A stretch of DNA of 64,000 bases, taken from assembly GCA_024195585.1 (NCBI GenBank), contig SWBL01000038.1, positions 62,001 to 126,000 of the forward strand, given 5' to 3'. Of this stretch, positions 56,348 through 64,000 are shown piece by piece. Made by a program: the position numbers and the translations under genes. Numbering within the stretch: the stretch's first letter is position 1; the number at the start of each line of letters is the position of its first letter. The notes beneath the pieces are model-generated. The model was given only the letters and a program-made list of their open reading frames with translations. It searched no databases and was not told the DNA's origin. The DNA comes from Aureobasidium sp. EXF-3400 (taxonomy: Eukaryota > Ascomycota > Dothideomycetes > Dothideales > Saccotheciaceae).

Positions 56348-56882
56348 ATCGACTGGAATCTGGTGCAAGCTTTGGAGAATAGCAGGGGAAGAAATGGTTC
56401 CGTTCAAAGGGGAAGTCGACAATAAATATATCATCATGTTTGTTCGAGTTTGGACTCATGTGTCAATATGACACAAGTGGTATACAGCTTGACGTTAGAA
56501 TTACTGTCGCAGTCCGTCATCCTGACAGAATTCCCCCGACACACCGATTCTAACGGTTCCGACCATCTTTTAACATGGCACCACAACATGAACCGCAATA
56601 CTATCGCACGCGGTAATTTATATGGCAGCACAATAAGGTTTCAACCCCGAATAAGAACAAAATTCGTAGAGCGTGCGAGTACATAGATGCGGCTGAAATA
56701 CCATAATTCTACATAGTATTTGGTAGATGGGCATTCTACCAGAAAATAATAATTGTACATTACACGTCATAATTCGATAATCGGAGGATTCTCTCTGTAT
56801 AACAAAGCTTTTCAAACGCGTGCAAATCTTCGATCTCACGTTCCAGAAATCACTCACGGCTGCAACAGTGGTATCCCGTGAA
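56348..56882. promoter_or_regulatory. Divergent promoter of DUF2231 and SET genes
   Basis: 535 bp; TATATTTATT at 56421-56430 faces the DUF2231 gene. AT-rich near 56730-56790. No operator recognised. Confidence 0.4.
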
Positions 56883-58349
56883 ATGGCGACATCACAACAG
56901 TCTCATACAGGTTCGCTATACCGGACCAACGACTCTCAAACAGCTCCGCCAAGCACCGCTAAAATCAATGAGATAATGGAAGCAGTGGAAAACTGTACTG
57001 AACGCATCCAAAGAGAGCCTTATAATCCTCGTCTGTGGGCTGAGCGAAGTAGTTGTTTCCTTGCGCTCAACTACCCAGAGCTAGCAATAGGGGATGCCTG
57101 CAAAAGCCGCGTCCTATTCGACCGTGATCTCAACGGTATGGAAAAGGACAACCACAGTGCCAGATTGCGGATGTATGACACTCTCGGCCAAGCGCTTTAC
57201 GATTGCCATTGCCATTGGGAAGCAGCCAGTTTCTGGGAAGAAGTCGCGAAAGAATTTCCAGATAGTCATGCTTCTGAAAAGGCTATCGCTCTTCGAAAGC
57301 TCTTGGAAAGCAAGGAGAAGCTCGCAACTCCACTGGGCGGTACTTGGCAGGAACGGATGGACCGAATTCGGGATGGATGCGTTACCACTGTTCGTTATCC
57401 ATGGATGCAGGATCGTCATTTCCGTCGAACACAAGAGCTTGTAAACGAGGTGAATGACGAACTCAAGCAAGATACCCAACAGGCCGCAGCATGTTATTTG
57501 GGCAGTAGCACTTTAGCGACTAGAGACGACATGCTTGGGATGTTTGCAGCGCGAGACATCCAGCCAGGTGAATGCATACTCATCGATCGGACAGCGACAG
57601 GAATATGCAGCATCGTCGGACTTTCCAGTTGTTCGAACTGCTTTTCAAGGATCGAAGGTTCGCCCATCCGAGCTTCGTGTTGCTCAAAACCCTACTGCTC
57701 TAGTGCATGCCTCGAGTTGAGTATGAGTACATATCACAAAGTACTTTGTGGACAAGACTTTACCTGGCTATCTCAACCTGCACAAGGACTGCAGCACAAC
57801 GCATCGCCATTGAGACCACTCTTGATGCTGCGCTTCTTTGCAGCATGCATCCAATCTAGCCCTACACCACACCCACTCGATCACTCACTTCTTGCACGCC
57901 TCCAACCACTTACCAGGAATAACCATGTGGACGTCTTCACGATGAAAGATTCCGTCATCACGCCTATGAGGATACTTCAGCAGCTTGGCATTGACGTCTT
58001 TGCCAACCCGAACTTTGACACAATGGTTTTACATACCATATGGACTCGCCTTGCAAACAACAAAGCCGGCTCTCCGGATCCAGCACATGGCTTCATCGAC
58101 GAGATCACACCATTCCTTTCTTTCTTCAATCATAGCTGTGAGCCGAATGTGGAGTTTAAAAGGAAAGCTGACAGTACAACGATTTGTTTCTTCGCAAAAA
58201 GAGGGTTGAAGAAAGGAGAAGAATTGTTCGTTAGCTATGTGGATGTACAAGACATATCGTTGGATGAGAGGACGGAGATGTTATGGCCGTGGTTTGAGGA
58301 GATGTGCTTATGTCCAAAATGTAAGAGAGAGGCTATGCAGAGACTGTGA
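56883..58349 (+). CDS. SMYD-like SET-domain protein with TPR-like N-terminus
   Basis: Single exon, 488 aa from MATSQQSHTGS. Residues 25-150 form TPR-like helices (YNPRLWAERSSCFLALNYPELAIGDACKS; YDTLGQALYDCHCHWEAASF). The SET domain is split: MFAARDIQPGECILIDR, then a zinc-finger insert with eight cysteines (CSNCFSRI, CCSKPYCSSAC, HKVLC), then the catalytic end FLSFFNHSCEPNVEF and KGEELFVSYVD, with a post-SET CLCPKCKR. This is the SMYD / protein-lysine methyltransferase order. SAM-binding NHSCEPN is intact, so activity is plausible; substrate unknown. Confidence 0.88.
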   Translation: MATSQQSHTGSLYRTNDSQTAPPSTAKINEIMEAVENCTERIQREPYNPRLWAERSSCFLALNYPELAIGDACKSRVLFDRDLNGMEKDNHSARLRMYDTLGQALYDCHCHWEAASFWEEVAKEFPDSHASEKAIALRKLLESKEKLATPLGGTWQERMDRIRDGCVTTVRYPWMQDRHFRRTQELVNEVNDELKQDTQQAAACYLGSSTLATRDDMLGMFAARDIQPGECILIDRTATGICSIVGLSSCSNCFSRIEGSPIRASCCSKPYCSSACLELSMSTYHKVLCGQDFTWLSQPAQGLQHNASPLRPLLMLRFFAACIQSSPTPHPLDHSLLARLQPLTRNNHVDVFTMKDSVITPMRILQQLGIDVFANPNFDTMVLHTIWTRLANNKAGSPDPAHGFIDEITPFLSFFNHSCEPNVEFKRKADSTTICFFAKRGLKKGEELFVSYVDVQDISLDERTEMLWPWFEEMCLCPKCKREAMQRL

Positions 58350-59777
58350 GGGATTAGATAGGGTTCCGTTTTTCGTCCGACAGTTGAGAAATCATGAGAT
58401 ATCATCTCTGAGAGTACAAGTGGTAGATATAACGGGCCAAAGATCATGTAAGGCTCCAGCCCAGCCTCTTCTGTAGCCTTCTGCATGATACATTGAGTGT
58501 CGTAGGTCATACTTTTCGCAGCCAAAAGTCACCCCACCATTCACGGAGCATTGTGAAAGATGAAAAAGATGATGAATGTTGAGCAGATCTCGGCGGTGAG
58601 CAAGTGAAGAGATCGGATCTGAAGGGCGGGCTCATGAGCACAGCTGTCATTATGCTGGTAGTTCTGGACACATATACTATGAACTTTGTCCCAATCACCA
58701 TTCTCCGCTCTTGATGTAAAGTTACGAGTCAGCAAGCCAGCCAGCTGGAAGCTATTTTTACCGACGCTAGGAAACGGTCATGGACGCTAGCCAACTCTAA
58801 TATATGCATGAGCTAGCCAACTTTAATAAGCTGGACTCTCCATAAAGGATGAGTTGTTACTTGACAACTTACAATCATGAGTTTTGATCCGCAGCTGATA
58901 AGCATTGTGGCAGTACCCGGCGTCTGTGAGGAAACCTTCAAGTCTTTCTTCCAAGCTGATGGCTGGCTGAGATGGGTCCTACAGAGGTTCTAGTATCAGC
59001 GAGATGGTTCCTTATTCGGCTCGCACGCGAATCTAGACCTGGTTGACAGATACCCGGGAGGACAAACTGTCTATCGAGATCATGGGATTTAATCACAGGT
59101 GATCGAATCGAAAGCGACGTTGCTGATTCAGAATTCAAAGAGGAGCCCAAGTTCAGCCGCAAGCCTCAATTCTCAGCTGTGGGGAAGCCGGAAAAGAGGT
59201 GCATGTCAACAGTTTTGGGATTTTGGGGGGTAGACGAATTTCTTCGGAGTGCAGATCTCAATGATCTCGTCGTGTATAAGTGATCAAAGTTACAAGAAGC
59301 AGGGATTGTTATTGCCGTCGTCGTTGTTGTCGTTGGACAGATATTCCTACTTGATGATGCCAAAAGTGTATCACCTTGCTACCACTCTCCAACGGCATGC
59401 TCCCATAGAATGAGAGTTTCAGCCTCCAAAGGTATCATGGCACGGCATCGCCGAATGACCAAGAAGCAGGAGATGCCGGATTCTGAGCCTGTTCAGCCAG
59501 TCAGCCATTTGACAAACGGACCTACATAATGCAAAGGCGTTACCCACTCTCGACACAGCCAGACTTCATCGAACCCCCTTACCGCTGGCCGAACAGATTT
59601 TTCAACAGAAATTCCAATCTTTGCAGCTTCACACAAAACACACGTTGCTGTATTTACTCATCAACTACCACTTCTTGGTTGCGACCGCTAGCTTCCTCTT
59701 TCTGTAACATCTGCCCATTTAAGTCTCTTAAACATCTCAGATCTTATCGTAAACGTGTATGCGATACACCTTAAGCC
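58350..59777. other. Gene-free spacer with one gene remnant
   Basis: 1.4 kb with a decayed sugar-transporter end at about 58555-58660 and otherwise no supported gene. Confidence 0.4.
58555..58660 (+). pseudogene. Remnant of a sugar-transporter 3' end
   Basis: Closely resembles 45137-45240, the end of the sugar porter: both encode NVEQI or DVEQI, then SK and a stop, and the likeness continues into the 3' untranslated part (AAGAG.TCG, GGGCTC, CAGCTG). No transporter sequence is recognisable upstream, so only the tail of a duplicated gene survives. Confidence 0.6.
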
Positions 59778-61232
59778 ATGGAGGCACCACGATTGGAAGT
59801 GGACAACATGGTAACCTCTATTGTCATCACGGCTCGATAATGTCCAGACTTCTGACCGTGACCTTTGCCACAGCATGTGTGTTTTGTGCGCCTCATCCTC
59901 GTTCTGATCGCCTTATCGATGATCTACCATCGACATTCAAGATTCTCTATTCCACTCTACGCGGTTCATATGAGGCCTGTGTTGATTCTGCACATCTCAG
60001 TCGGTCTTATTGAACTCATGGGGTTATATCTGCAACCTCTATTTCTACGCCGCGAGAGGATACCCAATTCACTGGATCTAATTCTGTGTGTCGCACAAAG
60101 CGGCACTAACATGGCTTTAGTGAAGCGCATGGCAAGAGGTCAATGGAGTATGACCCGTCCTTCGTACCAAGCTGGTGCGATCATGAGGCCTGTCCTGACT
60201 ATATCTGCCATGGTTTTCCGAATACCCGCTTTGCACACCTCCAGTCTACAGATCATTCACGCTTTCATCTATACTCGGTGCCTGATCTATATCTGGTCGA
60301 AAGCAAGACTGCTAGACGGACATTCGGATACCTATATGGTAGCTGTGTTTTCTGCTGCTATTCTTGCAATGGCTGATACACCTTGTCCTGCGATCCTGAG
60401 CAAGGCTTACGTCTTATGCGTTGCAGGGATATCTTTAGTCAATCATTGGGCGTCAGAACAGATTGCACAATCTCCTACACGGCAATCCACGTTAAAGGCA
60501 TATCTTCTTGGACTGCTTCTACGCCTTGGACTTGTTGACCTGCCGAGCTTAAACGGAAAAGAACTTCCCGTCACGATAAACGACGACTATTGCAAGAACC
60601 TGGGACTAGAAGGCAAACCGTCGACTGCAGCTCAATCGATGGTCGATCAAGTTTCGCAGACACTCGATGATGATAAACCTGGGATTGAAAACCAGATGAT
60701 AATTGAAATGCCGGCTACAAAACCATCGACACCTGATGAGTCGGGTCTTGCGTTGTGGAAGAACTCTGAGGTTCCAGTCTCAGAGAGTCATGAACTTTCC
60801 ACGCACTCACGAAACAGTACTATACATTCACCTATGACTATGGAGGACCACATCTCAACAAATACAATTTTGGATGTTGAAATTCCTGTGGCAGACATGG
60901 AGGACGTGCCATCCTCTATGAACAATTTCGCGCGGGTCAATAACCTATCCCAAACGAAGCGATGGCGGTCGGCTCTCTCCCTTCGCGGAACGTCCACTTC
61001 GATAGCTCCTCGAGCTACAGAGGATGCATCGAAGACCTTCAAGCTCGGACCTCGGGTACTAGTCAACGAGATCAAGGCGTCTGGAGATGAGTTCACAAGT
61101 CACGAGGTCGCTCATCAACAGAAACAGAACAAGTCAAAGAGAGTGATGATGTATAGAGTGTTGGAGAAATTCAAGAAAGAGAAGCAGCAGGAAAAGCAGG
61201 ACACTAAAAGCATGAGAAGAAACAATCACTAA
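59778..61232 (+). CDS. Multi-pass membrane protein with long basic cytosolic tail
   Basis: Two exons proposed: 59778-59810 (MEAPRLEVDNM) and 59874-61232, with a 63-nt intron (GTAACC..CCACAG), 463 aa. About six hydrophobic segments occupy residues 12-200 (CFVRLILVLIALSMIY, VLILHISVGLIELMGLYL, YMVAVFSAAILAMAD, AYVLCVAGISLVNHW). The following 250 residues are hydrophilic, Ser/Thr-rich, and end in a Lys/Gln/Glu-rich tail (KFKKEKQQEKQD). Family not recognised. The first exon is inferred because the long frame lacks an ATG at its start. Confidence 0.6.
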
Positions 61233-61887
61233 GCAAGATTTGAGAGCTGGTAGGTACAAAAGAATACCGGTTCATGTTCCCTCGACTCAGCTAGGGCCCT
61301 AGGATCACTGAACGACATCCCAGCTGGAGAATTAGCCATCAAAGCCGCTTACTATTCTTTGGTGCCACGACCTTATCACAAAATTCGCCAGACATGACCA
61401 ACAAGTCAAACTTTGAGCGCAGAGGAGATGGATTGACCAGGAATCGGGACGGATGGCTCGATGCTTCTGTCGAGCCTACTTGCTGGCACCATGGTCGCGG
61501 GAAGAAACTACTACTGGATAGTTGCTATTTCCAACTGCATCCTGTGGTCAAACGGTTTGTGGCAGGTTGCTACAGGTGTCGATTCCACCTGCATGTCATT
61601 CTCTTTGTTTTCCGATTCGCCGTAGCGGCGTAGCCTCTCGAGACATACAATCAGACTCAGAACGCATTATAAACAGATATCACGGCCAGGTCAAGCGGGA
61701 AGGGAAGACAATAGCACAACTGTCTCACAGAACTGACTTCTGGAAATGCTGAGCTCTATCAATGGTTACAACGTCACTGACTCTCTTTGTCTTCTGCTGA
61801 GGTCGAAAACGCTATCACGCTCTACTATACTACGGGACTGGATCCATAGCTCACACTTTCAATGACACCCATGATAGATACATCATC
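61233..61887. other. Gene-free spacer
   Basis: Short frames at 61394-61633 and 61522-61752 have no recognisable content. Nothing else seen. Confidence 0.3.
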
Positions 61888-62214
61888 ATGCAAGGATTTT
61901 CCAACCAGACTGCGGCTGCAAAGCGCGACATGTTCTCTTTCCACCGCATAGAAAGCATGAAGCTTTCTTATGTCGAGCCATGTGCCAACAATGACTTATA
62001 CTTCGATTCTGTGGAGGGTCAGGACTTTTACAAGACGCTCTGGGACATGGCAAACTGGTTGTATGCGACCGAAAAGGCAGACAAGTATGCATTCGAAATG
62101 TATAATCCGGCGAACCAAAATGCCAATTACCTCTACGAAACCCTGATCGTGGAAAGCAGTGGATTCGGAGATGGATTCGAGGGTTTCAATTATGATCTTG
62201 CAACAGGATGTTAA
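61888..62214 (+). CDS. Hypothetical small protein
   Basis: 108 aa, ATG to TAA. Balanced, protein-like composition with many aromatic and acidic residues (YVEPCANNDLYFDSVEGQDF; LWDMANWLYATEKADKYAFE). No signal peptide, domain or visible intron. It could be a genuine small gene or the tail of a decayed one; I do not recognise it. Confidence 0.35.
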   Translation: MQGFSNQTAAAKRDMFSFHRIESMKLSYVEPCANNDLYFDSVEGQDFYKTLWDMANWLYATEKADKYAFEMYNPANQNANYLYETLIVESSGFGDGFEGFNYDLATGC

Positions 62215-62392
62215 AGTTCAGGGTCTCAGGTTGAGCACGATGGAGAATCCTATTTCCAGTTGAACAGTTAGTGCAAGTAGCAAATGAACGATTATGCATG
62301 TCTCGGACTCAGTTTCTTCTGCCGAGTTCGGCATGATGTGTTGAGGATTGTAACTCAGACCTACGCAGCCGAAGTACCTCACGACTGCTACT

Positions 62393-62665
62393 TCACTTTC
62401 GCGAGTGGTTTCGAGAACAGCAGCAACTCGATGAAAAGTTCTGGTTCCCACAGCAGGAGCGCTTGTTCGCTTCACACGCTCGTGAACAATTAATTTCGAT
62501 TGAGAGGCCGTGACAACACGAACGTTTGCGGTTACGAAACTCCAGTTCTTGCTGCCTCCGTTCTTCAGGGGTAGTGTTTGCAACGATGCCAATGATCATG
62601 AAGGAACTGAGTGCTAATGCGACCGCACCGCAATAGAGACCGATGCGATTGACTTCTTCTGCCAT
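62393..62665 (-). CDS. Hypothetical small single-pass membrane protein
   Basis: 90 aa. Residues 8-28 (IGLYCGAVALALSSFMIIGIV) form one membrane span, followed by a charged NTTPEERRQQELEFRNRK stretch, the layout of small fungal organellar membrane proteins. The second half is Cys/Ser-rich and looks non-native, so the true 3' end may involve an intron. Weak call. Confidence 0.35.
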   Translation of the reverse strand: MAEEVNRIGLYCGAVALALSSFMIIGIVANTTPEERRQQELEFRNRKRSCCHGLSIEINCSRACEANKRSCCGNQNFSSSCCCSRNHSRK

Positions 62666-62908
62666 CGTATGATGTTGAGATGAGAAGGGTGCTGGTGTAG
62701 CTTTTGTGTGGAGGACCAGAAGTATAGAGGGTCAAGTTGCGTCTGCGAAGTTGTGGATCTGCTCAAAGACCAACATGCCACCGTTTTCATGGTTCGCTTA
62801 AACTCGTATCGCCCCACATAGTGAATCTTAGTAAAATGAAGGAAGAGGCTTGATTGATACTAGTTAGGTGGAGGGGCCCCTTATGTACGCAGAGCTAGGG
62901 TCACCATT

Positions 62909-63330
62909 TTAGCAATATTGGTAGGGCAGTCCGAGTTTGTAGTTCGGACGTGTTTGTCCTCGAGACTGGTGTGGACCAAGTATGCCTCTGACAAGAAACG
63001 AGAGCGTAGCGATAACCACAGGAAGCAGGCCAAGGACAACGCGAACAGCCATAGTACCAATCACCGGGTTCAACGAATTTTCTTGTGTGGTAAAAGCAAC
63101 CAGAGTGTAGATGACAGGAACTTCAATCCATAGCAAGGCAAAGACCGTGGAGAATGGTAGAGTATGGCAGTATATAGAAACAGTCAAGGAGAAAACTGCT
63201 TGAATGAGTATCAATACTCAGGAAGATGTCAACAGAGCCAATCGAGTCTTGATAAATGTCATATCGCTGCCAGAAAAACCAGCATTTGATATTCCAGAGA
63301 TGCTAACCGTTGTAAGAGCGATACCAGCAC
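62909..63330 (-). pseudogene. Degenerate multi-pass membrane protein gene
   Basis: On the minus strand, hydrophobic segments WLLVLVIHTIGGAGIALTTV and, after an in-frame TGA at about 63218-63220, AVFSLTVSIYCHTLPFSTVF, IEVPVIYTLVAF, NPVIGTMAVRVVLGLLPVVI lie in the same frame. The pattern resembles fungal integral membrane proteins of the DUF7702 kind. The stop and the lack of a clear 5' end suggest decay, though a missed intron cannot be excluded. Confidence 0.3.
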
Positions 63331-63781
63331 CACCGATTGTATGGATGACTAGAACAAGAAGCCATTCTCACTTGACAACCTATCAAGTAGGCGCTGCACC
63401 ATGCCATGACAAAGAAGTGAGCACCTGGTATGAAGCATAGTACAATTTAAAATTTCAAGTCCCATACAAGTCTTAGTAATTAGCCCGATGACAAGGCTAG
63501 GTAGATGAAGATTCTTGCTGCGTACTCAAGAATCACCAACTCTTAGTCTAGTCCGAGGAGTGTTTGGATTTAGGCGCTCATACGGTTTGTGAATTTATGC
63601 TTGCAAACAACAACACTGGACCGTAGTTTTGATGTAGCTCAAGAGGTGTGGAGGGGTCGTTGTATGCAAGCTGACTCAGCCAGCGTAAGCGCCTGCTTCT
63701 CTTGAGCCCAACCGCAGCTACATCCTGACACCATCCCCAAATCCCTCAACTAAGTGCAGTTCATACCTTCTAGACACCTAA
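63331..63781. other. Spacer before the right-edge gene
   Basis: No coding signal. Pyrimidine-rich and CACC-containing leader just before the ATG at 63782. Confidence 0.3.
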
Positions 63782-64000
63782 ATGAGCACGTCTTATCCTC
63801 AGGAAGCGGAGCAATCGCTTTCTTCTGCTCCAGACGATGGCATATATCAACTCGCTGAGCTCTCAGCCTCCCTGCCCACAAAGCTCTACAGAGTCCAGTA
63901 TGACAGCTGTCAGACCAACCACGATGAAAACGGCCTTTACGCAAATGATCATTCTCGTCTTCCTTCGACGCTGCCCGACTTCGCCAGAAGCATAGAAAAC
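63782..64000 (+). CDS. DUF7587-like protein, 3' end cut by window edge
   Basis: ATG at 63782 opens a frame of 73 codons with no stop to the window end. The stretch LPTKLYRVQYDSCQT followed by GLYAND resembles the start of DUF7587-type fungal proteins (LPxRLYRVQYPxSQT..GxxAxD), a family expanded in Dothideomycetes and linked to no known function. Only the N-terminus is visible, so the call is provisional. Confidence 0.55.
   Translation, partial: MSTSYPQEAEQSLSSAPDDGIYQLAELSASLPTKLYRVQYDSCQTNHDENGLYANDHSRLPSTLPDFARSIEN

Overview
This window is nuclear DNA from a filamentous ascomycete (Pezizomycotina). Composition and gene style would fit a Dothideomycete, but the exact lineage is a guess. The evidence is small GT-AG introns of about 47-86 nt, four-exon to eight-exon genes of moderate GC content, three Zn2Cys6 regulators, fungal-only families (Kre9/KNH, AA11 LPMO, SFH5, SMYD-like SET), an intron-containing tRNA-Glu and no bacterial operon structure. 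I resolved about 30 protein-coding loci by reading splice sites so that exon phases close exactly. There are also two or three pseudogenes and one tRNA.

Layout. 0-9 kb: a metallothionein-like Cys-rich gene cut by the left edge, a secreted 16-Cys protein made of two identical-spacing modules, a Zn2Cys6 regulator and an EF-hand MscS channel. 9-19 kb: an acidic regulator with a homeodomain-like helix, SFH5 lipid-transfer protein, tRNA-Glu(CTC), a small protein with a duplicated motif, a DUF7025/AAA ATPase and an unrecognised basic/acidic protein. 20-32 kb: cell-wall enzymes and surface proteins (GH5 exo-beta-1,3-glucanase, KNH-type GPI protein, AA11 chitin LPMO) and a wrecked GH3 glycosidase.

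32-40 kb is a four-gene block that looks like one pathway: a dialkylglycine-decarboxylase-type aminotransferase, a Zn2Cys6 regulator, a Dal5-type anion transporter and an M19 dipeptidase. They lie in two divergent pairs, and both shared promoters carry CCGCGG sites. I propose a locus for taking up and degrading dialkylglycine (for example Aib) peptides. 40-43 kb holds a tandem pair of F-box-like proteins separated by a MITE. 43-50 kb is a second small block: sugar transporter, lipocalin-like protein, SDR and Zn2Cys6 regulator.

51-55 kb has a soluble-looking P450 with an N-terminal ubiquitin-like segment and an in-frame stop near its natural start. It is divergent from a cytochrome b5 / b5-reductase fusion that is its obvious redox partner, and a CGG-N9-CCG palindrome lies between them. 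55-64 kb carries a DUF2231 membrane protein, a SMYD-like SET protein, a multi-pass membrane protein, weak small genes and a gene cut by the right edge.

A family of roughly 218-bp foldback MITEs (four near-full copies and one half copy) with CCTCCCC termini is scattered through the intergenic spaces.
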